Origin: Acidobacteriota bacterium
GTDB taxonomy: Bacteria; Acidobacteriota; Vicinamibacteria; Vicinamibacterales; UBA2999
Direction of reading: 5' to 3'
Length of the DNA stretch: 64,000 nt
Assembly: GCA_030697165.1 (NCBI GenBank)
Contig: JAUYQQ010000013.1
Coordinates: 1-64,000, forward strand
Made by a program: the position numbers and the translations under genes. Every line of letters starts with the position of its first letter. Within the stretch, counting starts at the first letter, position 1. Of this stretch, positions 49,929 to 57,573 are shown piece after piece. The notes below the pieces were generated by a model. It had not been told where the DNA came from and ran no database searches. It saw only the letters and a list, made by a program, of their open reading frames with translations.

Positions 49929-50525
49929 CTACTCCGAGTAAACGACCGTGCGGACGCTGCGGTGACGGTGCGCGAGTTCCGCCGGCAACAGCTTACTGAG
50001 GTAGACCTTGGACTCGGCGCTGTCGGCCGCGTTCGGCTCGTGCTTGACGACGTTGAAGTGCAGTTGCGCGAGGACGGCGCGCATGTCGTAGTAGCGGTTC
50101 TTGGTCTTGACGACCACTTCCTCGAAGCCGGCGGCGAGCGCCCACACTTCGGATTCTTCGGTCAGCGCGCGGAAGTGCCCCTGGCCACGCCAGTCGCGGC
50201 GCGTGCCGCCGATCCAGGAATACAAAATCCGGCGACCATCGAACGACACCGGACCGGTCAGTCGATCGACCAGGTCGCGGAGCTTCGGCACTTTCTCGTC
50301 ATGCCGGATCTCGTGAACGATCTTGTAGGACACCGGCACGAGCGCGCCCGAGGGATCATCGGGGAGCGGCGCCTCGGCCATCAGGATCAGCGATTCGCGA
50401 TCCTGCAGGCGTTCGATGATCTCGGTCGCCGTCTTGCGGCGCGGATACTCGCCGAAGTACTCCTCGATGTATTGGATCTCCAACGCACCGGGCTCGAGCG
50501 CGTACTGCTTGATCAGGTACTCCAC
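49929..50525 (-). CDS. GNAT-like acetyltransferase
   Basis: A 198-residue protein. The N-terminal part (LEIQYIEEYFGEYPRRKTATEIIERLQDR) leads to a GNAT core with YSWIGGTRRDWRGQGHFRALTEESEVWALAAGFEEVVVKTKNRYYDMRAVL, holding the acetyl-CoA-binding motif RxxGxG/A as WRGQGH. The substrate is unknown. It follows the sigma factor gene by 9 bases on the same strand. Confidence 0.7.
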   Translation of the reverse strand: MEYLIKQYALEPGALEIQYIEEYFGEYPRRKTATEIIERLQDRESLILMAEAPLPDDPSGALVPVSYKIVHEIRHDEKVPKLRDLVDRLTGPVSFDGRRILYSWIGGTRRDWRGQGHFRALTEESEVWALAAGFEEVVVKTKNRYYDMRAVLAQLHFNVVKHEPNAADSAESKVYLSKLLPAELAHRHRSVRTVVYSE

Positions 50526-50534
50526 GGGTTTGAA

Positions 50535-51839
50535 TTATACGAGATGCGTCAGCCGGGAACTGAGCCAGCGTTGCTCCGGGGTTGAGCGCGCCAGGGTCAG
50601 CGCCTCGCGGTAGCTGGCCACGGCCCGGGCCTGGTCGCCGGCCTCGCGCCACAATTCGGCCTCGACGGCGGGCAGCAGCGGATAGCGCGCGAGCACGGCG
50701 CGGCCGGCGATGCTGTCGAGCACGGCGAGCCCGGCAAGCGGTCCGTCAATGCGCGAGACGGCAATGGCGCGGTTCATCGCCACCACCGGCGAGCCGGTGA
50801 GCGCCAGCAGGTCGTCGTAGTACGTGACGATCTGCGGCCAGTCGGTGGCGTCCCACGACGGCGCCACGGCGTGGCAGGCGGCAATGCCCGCCTCGAGATG
50901 AAAGGCGCTAACGTGGTTGCCAGACGCCGCGCGATCGAGGGCGCGCAGGCCGGCGGCGATCGCCTCCCGGTCCCATCTGGCGCGGTCCTGGTCGCGCAAC
51001 AAGAAGAGCGTGCCGTCCGAATCGATCCGGGCGGGAAACCTCGCCGCGTGCAGCAGCATGAGCGACAGCAGCGCCCAGGCATTGGGCGAATCGGTCGCCG
51101 GATGCGCGGCGGCCAGCGAGGCCAGGCGAATGGCCTCGCCCGCCACATCGTCTCGCACCAGCGCGTCCCCAGAGGTCGCCACGTAGCCTTCGTTGAACAT
51201 CAGGTAGAGCGACTCGAGCACCGAATCGAGGCGCGCGGCGAGTTCGGCCGGCGCCGGCATGCCGAAGCCGACATCCTGATCGCGCAGGGTGCGCTTGGCG
51301 CGCACCAGTCGCTGCGCGATGGCGCTCTCCTGCGCCAGGAAGGCGCGGGCGATCTCGCCGACACTGAAGCCGCCCACGAGCTTCAGCGCCAGCGCCACCC
51401 TGGCGTCGGCGGCCAGCGCCGGATGGCAGGTCAAGAACAGCAAGGCGAGTTGGTCATCGTCCACCGGCGGCAGTTCGTCGCGCAGCGAGACCTCGGCCGG
51501 GGGCTGCGCGTCGGGTTGCGCCCGCATCAGCGCGGGTTCCTTGCCGGCGGCCATCTTCGCGTGCCGCAAGCGATCGAGCGCGCGGTTCCTGGCGACGAGG
51601 TAGAGCCACGCCTCCGGTTGATCGGGCACGCCGCGGAACGGCCACTGCTGCAGCGCGGCGATCAACGCGTCCTGAACGGCGTCTTCAGCTACCGCGAGGT
51701 GACGCGGCCCGAGCGTGCGCGTCAGCCGGGCGACCATCTGTCCCGCCTGGCGGCGGAACAGATGCTCAACAAGTGCAATGGAGTCGGGGGCCACCGTAGC
51801 AGAAACTGCAACAGAAACGGGGGTAACCGTGCCAGGCAC
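50535..51839 (-). CDS. ECF RNA polymerase sigma factor, ECF42 type with TPR C-terminus
   Basis: About 434 residues from a GTG near 51839 (GTG 51794 is also possible). Region 2 is in FRRQAGQMVARLTRTLGPRHLAVAEDAVQDALIAALQQWPFRGVPDQPEAWLYLVARNRALDRLRH, region 4 in LALALKLVGGFSVGEIARAFLAQESAIAQRLVRAKRTLR. The long C-terminal extension is TPR-like (helical Ala-rich repeats to the end). ECF42 sigmas are genetically linked to DGPF/YCII proteins, and one sits directly upstream here, which strongly supports the class. The DNA target and signal are unknown. Confidence 0.9.
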   Translation of the reverse strand: MPGTVTPVSVAVSATVAPDSIALVEHLFRRQAGQMVARLTRTLGPRHLAVAEDAVQDALIAALQQWPFRGVPDQPEAWLYLVARNRALDRLRHAKMAAGKEPALMRAQPDAQPPAEVSLRDELPPVDDDQLALLFLTCHPALAADARVALALKLVGGFSVGEIARAFLAQESAIAQRLVRAKRTLRDQDVGFGMPAPAELAARLDSVLESLYLMFNEGYVATSGDALVRDDVAGEAIRLASLAAAHPATDSPNAWALLSLMLLHAARFPARIDSDGTLFLLRDQDRARWDREAIAAGLRALDRAASGNHVSAFHLEAGIAACHAVAPSWDATDWPQIVTYYDDLLALTGSPVVAMNRAIAVSRIDGPLAGLAVLDSIAGRAVLARYPLLPAVEAELWREAGDQARAVASYREALTLARSTPEQRWLSSRLTHLV

Positions 51840-51841
51840 CG

Positions 51842-52189
51842 TTACGTGGGTTCGACCTCGCGGATTTCGATGGTGCCGAACTCGAGGTGCGGGCAGTCCT
51901 TGCTGAGATCGACCACCTCTTCGTAGCTGGCAGCTTCGACAATGAAAATTCCACCAATCACTTCGCGGGCTTCGGCGTAGGGGCCGTCGGTGACCTTCGG
52001 CGACCCCACCGCGCCGCGCAACACGCGCCCGGCGCCGTCGGCCAGCTTGTGGCCGTCCATGAGGCGGCCGTTGGCCTGGACCTTCTGCTTCCAGGCCACG
52101 TAGCGCTGGATGATCGCCTGGATCTCGTCTGGGCTGATGTCGGCCGGGAACGTCCCTGAGTCGTGCAAGAGCATAATGAACTTCGGCAT
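51842..52189 (-). CDS. DGPF-domain (YCII-related) protein
   Basis: A 115-residue protein starting at the ATG near 52189. It begins MPKFIMLLHDSG and contains the family's VTDGPYAEAREVIGGIFIVEAASYEEVVDLSKDCPHL. DGPF proteins partner with ECF42 sigma factors, and this gene sits 3 bases before the sigma start. Their role, perhaps sensing a metabolite or stress, is not known. Confidence 0.88.
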   Translation of the reverse strand: MPKFIMLLHDSGTFPADISPDEIQAIIQRYVAWKQKVQANGRLMDGHKLADGAGRVLRGAVGSPKVTDGPYAEAREVIGGIFIVEAASYEEVVDLSKDCPHLEFGTIEIREVEPT

Positions 52190-52347
52190 TGAATCTGTCC
52201 TCCTGCCTGGTGACGATCGAGGGTCGCGCGAATCGACAGGCTTCGTACCGGCACGACGACAAGGCCGGTGACAGAATAGCGTCATTTACTATGGGCCGTT
52301 CTTCGGGCTCAACTTCCACTGGGGCGTCGCAAAGGAGGCGGCGGGTC

Positions 52348-53241
52348 ATGATTCGACGAACTACCCTCACCGGGCCGACGACTCCCGTCGCGATGCTGAT
52401 GGCGGCGGCGATCGCCGTGGCGTCGAGCGGGTGTGGCCGAACGGAGCCGGCGCCTTCCGCGGGAACAGCGACGCCACAGGTCACGACCAAGCCCTCAGCG
52501 GCGCCCGCCTCGTCAGATCCGGTCTGGCACTACGAAGGGGCCGAAGGCCCAGAGCGCTGGGGGGCGCTCAGCCCGAAGTTCGCCACCTGCGGCGACGGGC
52601 GTTCGCAGTCGCCGGTGGATATCGCGGAGACCGTGATGGGCACCGACGTGCGGGCGTTGAAGACGAACCTGCTCCCCGGATCGTTGCGCATTGCCCACCA
52701 CGAACATGTCGCCGACGGCATCAACAACGGGCACACCATCCAGGTCAACGTCGAGGGCGCCGAGTCCCTGACCATCGGCAACGACACCTACGAGCTCGTG
52801 CAATACCATTTCCACAACGAGAGCGAGCACACGGTGAAGGGCCGGCACTACCCGATGGAGATGCACCTGGTGCACAAGGCCGCCGACGGCAAGCTCGCTG
52901 TCATCGGCGTCTTTATCGAGGAGGGCGCACCGAACCCGGCGTTCGACCCGATCTGGAACAACTTGCCGAACAAGAAGGGCGAGGAGAGCCACTATCCAAA
53001 CGCCAACGTGGACGTGGACAAGCTGCTGCCGACCAGCCGGGCGTCCTACCGGTACGACGGCTCGCTCTCCACGCCGCCGTGCTCCGAAGGCGTGCGCTGG
53101 ATCGTGATGACGACGCCGATCCAGCTATCGGGCGAGCAGATTAAGGCGTTTACCGCGATCATCCACGACAACAACCGGCCGACGCAGCCGCTCAATGGCC
53201 GTCTGGTGCTCACTGAATCGGTCGGCGCGGCACCTCGCTGA
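52348..53241 (+). CDS. Alpha-type carbonic anhydrase, lipoprotein
   Basis: A 297-residue protein from ATG 52348 with AAAGGAGG upstream. A signal peptide with a possible lipobox Cys (ASSGCGRTEP) leads to the alpha-CA fold: WGALSPKFATCGDGRSQSPVDI, the zinc His residues in VQYHFHNESEHTVKG and MEMHLVHK, and STPPCSEGVRW. It hydrates CO2 in the periplasm. The gene lies divergent from the DGPF-sigma pair and may be one of its targets. Confidence 0.93.
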   Translation: MIRRTTLTGPTTPVAMLMAAAIAVASSGCGRTEPAPSAGTATPQVTTKPSAAPASSDPVWHYEGAEGPERWGALSPKFATCGDGRSQSPVDIAETVMGTDVRALKTNLLPGSLRIAHHEHVADGINNGHTIQVNVEGAESLTIGNDTYELVQYHFHNESEHTVKGRHYPMEMHLVHKAADGKLAVIGVFIEEGAPNPAFDPIWNNLPNKKGEESHYPNANVDVDKLLPTSRASYRYDGSLSTPPCSEGVRWIVMTTPIQLSGEQIKAFTAIIHDNNRPTQPLNGRLVLTESVGAAPR

Positions 53242-53280
53242 CCTCGACAAGAAGCAGTTTCGGCGAGGTTCACCGCCGGT

Positions 53281-54891
53281 TCAGTAGTCCATGCCGAGCA
53301 CGCCGCCCTGGTCGTCCACGTCGAGCTTCTGGGCCTGGGGGACTTTGCCGAGGCCCGGCATCAGCATCATGCTGCCGGCAATCGCCACCACGAACCCGGC
53401 GCCGGCCGACAGCGACACGTCGCTGACGGTGAGCGTCCATCCCGAGGGCGCGCCCATCTGCTTGGGGTCGTCGGTGAACGAGTATTGGGTCTTGGCGATG
53501 CACACTGGTAACTCGCCGAAGCCCAGGGCCGCGAGCTTGGCCAGCCGCGTCTTGGCGGCCGGTTTGAACGACACCTTGGCGGCGCCATAGACCTTGGTGG
53601 CGACGGCGGTGATTTTCTCTTCGAGGGACTGCGCGGCCGAGTAGATCGGCTTGACCGCCGCCGGGTCGGAGGTGGCGGCCGCGGCCACGAGCTTCGCGGC
53701 AAGCTCCGTCATGCCCGCGCCGCCCTTGGTGTACCCCTCAGCCAGCGCGATGTCGGCGCCAATCGAGCGGCAATACTTCATCACCGTGTCGAGATCGGCA
53801 TCGCTGTCGCCGGGGAAGCGATTGAGCGCGATCACGGCCGGCACGCCCCAGCGCTTGAGGTTGTCGAGATGCCGCACCATGTTCGGGAAGCCCGGCTCGA
53901 GCGGGCCATCGGGCGATCCGCCCTGTGCACGCAGCGCCTTGAGCGTCACGATGACCGCCGCCGCCGCCGGCACGTGCCCGCACATCGGCATCACGATATC
54001 GAAGAACTTCTCGGCGCCCAGGTCGGCGGCGAAGCCCGTCTCGTTGACCACGTAGTCGGCCAGGTGAAGACCGATGCGCTGCGCCAGCACGCTGCTCGTG
54101 CCGTGCGCGATGTTGGCAAACGGGCCGCAGTGCACGATCGCCGGCGCCCCCTCGGTGGTCTGCACCAGGTTGGGCAGGACGGCGTCATTGAGCAACACCA
54201 TCATCGGCCCGACCGCCTTGAGGTCGGCGGCGGTGACGGCCCCGCCGTCGTAGTTGAAGGCGACGACAATGCGCGACAGCCGCTTGCGCAGATCGGCGCG
54301 GCCTTCCGATAACGCCAGGATCGCCATGATCTCGGACGCGGCGGTGATCACGAACCCGGTCTCACGGGCCGGGCCGCTCTCGCGGCCGCCAAGGCCGGAA
54401 GCAATGCGGCGCAGCGCGCGGTCGTTCATGTCCATACAGCGCGGCCACAAGATCTCCTGCGGATTGATCCTCAGGTCGTTGCCAAAATGCAGGTGGGTGT
54501 CGAGCAGCGCGGCCAACAGGTTGTGGGCGGCAGTGATGGCGTGGAAGTCGCCCGTGAAGTGCAGGTTGATCTTGTCGAGGGGCGCGAGCGAGGCCTGGCC
54601 GCCGCCGGTGGCGCCGCCCTTCATGCCGAACACCGGGCCGAGCGACGGCTCCCTGAGCGCGGCGATCGCATGGTGGCCGAGCTTCACCAACCCCTGCGTG
54701 ATGCCGATGGTGTTGACCGTCTTGCCCTCGCCGCTCGTGGTCGGCGTGATCGCCGTGACCAGGATCAGCTTGCCGCGGCGTGGAAACCGGTCGAGGGTCT
54801 CGAGGCGAATCTTGGCAATGGCGCGGCCGTACGGTTCGAGCAGGTCGTCGGACAGGCCGAGGCGCGAGGCAATCTCTGTGATGGGAAGCAT
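53281..54891 (-). CDS. fhs: Formate-tetrahydrofolate ligase
   Basis: A 536-residue monofunctional ligase. The P-loop is TPTTSGEGKT, followed by REPSLGPVFGMKGGATGGGQA and FNYDGGAVTAADLKAVGPMMVLLNDAVLPNLVQTTEGAPAIVHCGPFANIAHG, all typical of Fhs. It makes 10-formyl-THF from formate and ATP for one-carbon metabolism. It stands alone after convergent carbonic anhydrase, preceded by two palindromic repeats. Confidence 0.96.
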   Translation of the reverse strand: MLPITEIASRLGLSDDLLEPYGRAIAKIRLETLDRFPRRGKLILVTAITPTTSGEGKTVNTIGITQGLVKLGHHAIAALREPSLGPVFGMKGGATGGGQASLAPLDKINLHFTGDFHAITAAHNLLAALLDTHLHFGNDLRINPQEILWPRCMDMNDRALRRIASGLGGRESGPARETGFVITAASEIMAILALSEGRADLRKRLSRIVVAFNYDGGAVTAADLKAVGPMMVLLNDAVLPNLVQTTEGAPAIVHCGPFANIAHGTSSVLAQRIGLHLADYVVNETGFAADLGAEKFFDIVMPMCGHVPAAAAVIVTLKALRAQGGSPDGPLEPGFPNMVRHLDNLKRWGVPAVIALNRFPGDSDADLDTVMKYCRSIGADIALAEGYTKGGAGMTELAAKLVAAAATSDPAAVKPIYSAAQSLEEKITAVATKVYGAAKVSFKPAAKTRLAKLAALGFGELPVCIAKTQYSFTDDPKQMGAPSGWTLTVSDVSLSAGAGFVVAIAGSMMLMPGLGKVPQAQKLDVDDQGGVLGMDY

Positions 54892-54923
54892 AGGGGTATT
54901 CCCATCTTACTGTTTCAGGAAAG

Positions 54924-54978
54924 GTCCGGCTAAAGCCGGACGCTACAGGCCAGATCCCGGGTCCGGCGAAAGCCGGAC
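54924..54978. repeat. Pair of palindromic repeats upstream of fhs
   Basis: GTCCGGC-TAAA-GCCGGAC (54924-54941) and GTCCGGC-GAAA-GCCGGAC (54961-54978) are near-identical, the second changing only the loop. They are dispersed elements of the type seen elsewhere in the window. Confidence 0.75.
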
Positions 54979-54992
54979 ACCACATCGGTGGC

Positions 54993-56285
54993 TCACCCGC
55001 GCAGGACGGGGAGCGCGGTCGCCGGCCATTCCTCTTCCCACCGAACGGCGGGATTCTCGAACAGCCACGCGCGGGACCGGTTGAGCGTAGGCGCGGCATC
55101 GGCCGAGCGCGATGCGACCTGTACCAGCACCGCCGCCAGATCGCTGGGATCGCGAAACGTCAGGCCCTCGTGTCCCGACGTCAGCACTTCGCCGAGCACC
55201 GGGGCGTAATCGAAAGCGGCCACCGGCACCCCGGCACCACGAAAGTCGGCCACCTTCATCGGCAGGTCGAGGCCCGAGGACGACTGGTGCAGGCACAGGC
55301 CGAGGTCGGCCATGCCGATCAGCACGGGATAGTCTTTCGGCTCGAGCCACTGCGTCCGGACCGCGATGAGGCTGAACGAGCGGCGCGCGAGGCGCGCTTC
55401 AAACGACTCGCGAAGTGCACCCTTGCCGGTGAGAATCACGGCGAGCAAAGGAACCGGCGGATCTGCAGGAGCAGGCGGGTCTAACTTGTCCGCCGAAGCG
55501 CCCGGCGCGAAGGCGGAAGACCCGCCTCTACGACCGAGTTGACGCTCCGCGCGTTCGAGCGCCTCGAGCAGGAGGTCGAAATCCTCGTCTGGCGTCCAAC
55601 TGGTCGGACATACCACGAGGGGCAGGCGGTCCGCGCCAAGCGACGCCGCCTGGGCGAGCTTCGTCCACATCGCGACCGCCGCCGACGGCGCCGGACGGGT
55701 GAACGCGGCGGGCGGCCGATCGTAGACGACCGACGCGGCAATGCCGTAATTACTCGACAGCCAGGCCGCGAGCGCCTTGGAGACCGCCAGGTGCCCATCG
55801 GCGCGACGCGCCCATCGGCGCTCGCTTCGCGCCACCGCCTTCACGGCGCGATGTCGTTCGCCCAGGCGAACTGCCGCCACCGTGTGCGACAGGTTGTGCC
55901 AATCGATGACCAGGCGCGAGCCGCGCAGCCGCGCCACCAGCCACGCCACCGCCAGCGTGGGCACGGCGGGTGGATTCTGAACGAGGATCACGTCGGCCTT
56001 CGGCGCGCGCATCAGCGTGACCCACAGCCGGCGCGCCTGGCCCACGGCGCGCGCCATCGACCCAAACACAAACCGCCTGGTCCCACCCTTTGCCCGGCCC
56101 TTGAAGCTGTGATCCGGGAGGCGATGACAACGGATGCGCGGATCGGCGGCGAGGGCGGGCATGACGTCGGCGCCCTCGAGGCCCACCAGGTCGACATCGT
56201 GGCCGGCCGCGGCCAGCGACGCGGCGTGGTACTGCATCCGCGGGCTGCGGCCCAGATCTCCGAGTACGATAACGGCGGTCCGCAT
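54993..56285 (-). CDS. Glycosyltransferase resembling ALG1 beta-mannosyltransferase (GT33-like)
   Basis: A 430-residue transferase from ATG 56285. The N-terminus RTAVIVLGDLGRSPRMQYHAASLAAAGHDVDLVG matches the ALG1 signature, and RLVIDWHNLSHTV and VVCPTSWTPDEDFDLLLEAL fit the GT-B fold with ALG1-like C-terminal DLGLCLHQSSSGLDLPMKVADFRGAGVPVAAF. Eukaryotic ALG1 adds the first mannose to dolichol-PP-GlcNAc2. A bacterial version would act on a lipid-linked sugar on the cytoplasmic face. A repeat-derived stretch (SSAFAPGASADKLDPPAPADPP) is inserted near residue 280. It clusters with the ALG11-like and exporter genes. Confidence 0.82.
   Translation of the reverse strand: MRTAVIVLGDLGRSPRMQYHAASLAAAGHDVDLVGLEGADVMPALAADPRIRCHRLPDHSFKGRAKGGTRRFVFGSMARAVGQARRLWVTLMRAPKADVILVQNPPAVPTLAVAWLVARLRGSRLVIDWHNLSHTVAAVRLGERHRAVKAVARSERRWARRADGHLAVSKALAAWLSSNYGIAASVVYDRPPAAFTRPAPSAAVAMWTKLAQAASLGADRLPLVVCPTSWTPDEDFDLLLEALERAERQLGRRGGSSAFAPGASADKLDPPAPADPPVPLLAVILTGKGALRESFEARLARRSFSLIAVRTQWLEPKDYPVLIGMADLGLCLHQSSSGLDLPMKVADFRGAGVPVAAFDYAPVLGEVLTSGHEGLTFRDPSDLAAVLVQVASRSADAAPTLNRSRAWLFENPAVRWEEEWPATALPVLRG
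55474..55526. repeat. Multi-stem palindromic repeat inside the ALG1-like gene
   Basis: Outer arms GGCGGGTC (55474-55481) and GACCCGCC (55519-55526) enclose TCCGCC (55489-55494) and GGCGGA (55512-55517). The element is a whole number of codons and adds a stretch including SSAFAPGASADKLDP to the protein. Confidence 0.7.
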
Positions 56286-56363
56286 AGTGAAGGTAGTAGA
56301 CGCCCCCGGTGGCCGGAAGGTTCGTGCGCAGAATTTCGACCCAGCAAACTGGCTCACGTGGTG

Positions 56364-56381
56364 GTCCGCCTAAAGGCGGAC
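56364..56381. repeat. Palindrome between the two glycosyltransferase genes
   Basis: GTCCGCC-TAAA-GGCGGAC is the same family as the repeats near fhs, differing only in the stem sequence. Confidence 0.7.
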
Positions 56382-56400
56382 GCCACATCGGACCGAGGGT

Positions 56401-57573
56401 TCACGGCCGGTGCGGACGCGAGTCGACCGTATCGCGAATCACTTGCATGAACCGCTCGGCCGAGAACGCGCCACGCCGCTGCCGGAGCGCGGCGCGAAGG
56501 CCATCCTGCAACTGCGCATTCGCCAGCACGGCGCCAATCTTTGCCACCGCTTCGTCTGGACTGGCGTAGACGAGCCTGGCGTCGCCACCGACGATCTCGA
56601 CCTGTCCCCCTGAATCAGGCACGAACGTGATGCACCCGCCCTCGACCATTTCCGCGGCGGCCATACCGAAATGTTCGTCGCGCATGCCGTGAATGCCGTA
56701 GCGGGTGCGGCCAATCAACTCGAGGAGCGCAGCGCGCGTCAGGTCTTCGTGCAGGTGCAGCCATTGGTGCTGTCGAGTCAGGGCCATGATTCCCTCGTAG
56801 TGCGACCGCTCTGGGCCACGGCTGCCAATCAAGTGGAGCTCGACCTCCGGCGCCAGCGCGCGAACCCCTTCGATGATCGCCACCACCTTCTCAATCTCCT
56901 TCTCGGCGGCGAATCGGCCAATGCACAAGAAGGCGTTGTCACGCCGCTTCCACGGCAGGCCCTCGGCCGCCGCCGCGACCGGTGGCGGCAGCACCGAGAC
57001 GGCCACGTGCCCGTCCAGTTCGCGGATGCGGTCGGCGGTCCACGCCGAATTGGCGAGCGTGCGATTGCGGCGCACGCCGTCCAGTGAAAACCCGCTCAGG
57101 CGATCGCAGAGCGCGTAGTACCCGGCGAGCACGAAACGGGGGCGGTGGTACCAGCGGAGATCGGCGGCCGGGCGGGGCCGAAGCTGGCGTGGATAGTGGA
57201 CGTACTGGATGATGTCGCGGCCCAGGCTCGCTTCGTTCTCGGCGCTGATCACGACATCGAACCCCGGCGCGAGGCGCCTCGCCAGCCGCACGACGGCACT
57301 CCACCGCAGCAGCGCGGCGCTGACCGGCAGCAGCCGGGCAACCGACCGCCACACCCGCGAGACGGCGACCACTGTCACCTCGTCGTCGCCGATCGTTGTG
57401 CCGTAGGCACGGTTCACCGCCGCGAAGTCTGGCGGGTCCCAACAGGCCAGCCCAAGTCTGTGCGAGTCCTTCAGGGCTTGGATGATCCAGGCGGCAACGG
57501 CCTGGCTGCCGCCAGGCGGACGCAGGGTTGATTGGATAATCAGGACGCGCCGCCGGGCATCCCCTTCTGTCAT
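56401..57573 (-). CDS. Glycosyltransferase resembling ALG11 (GT4)
   Basis: A 390-residue GT-B enzyme from ATG 57573, overlapping the exporter stop as ATGA. It has RRRVLIIQSTLRPPGGSQAVAAWIIQAL, SLGRDIIQYVHYPRQ, a nucleotide-sugar part in ELIGRTRYGIHGMRDEHFGMAAAEMVEGGCITFVPDSGGQVEIV, with the GT4 EX7E-like arrangement DEHFGMAAAEM. The IQYVHYP and EHFG motifs resemble ALG11, which adds alpha-1,2 mannoses. The acceptor here is unknown. Confidence 0.82.
   Translation of the reverse strand: MTEGDARRRVLIIQSTLRPPGGSQAVAAWIIQALKDSHRLGLACWDPPDFAAVNRAYGTTIGDDEVTVVAVSRVWRSVARLLPVSAALLRWSAVVRLARRLAPGFDVVISAENEASLGRDIIQYVHYPRQLRPRPAADLRWYHRPRFVLAGYYALCDRLSGFSLDGVRRNRTLANSAWTADRIRELDGHVAVSVLPPPVAAAAEGLPWKRRDNAFLCIGRFAAEKEIEKVVAIIEGVRALAPEVELHLIGSRGPERSHYEGIMALTRQHQWLHLHEDLTRAALLELIGRTRYGIHGMRDEHFGMAAAEMVEGGCITFVPDSGGQVEIVGGDARLVYASPDEAVAKIGAVLANAQLQDGLRAALRQRRGAFSAERFMQVIRDTVDSRPHRP

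Noticed and set aside
50535-52490. A single 651-residue protein joining the sigma factor with upstream sequence
   Set aside because: The extra N-terminal part lies over the DGPF gene in another frame; family start and operon layout place the sigma start near 51839.
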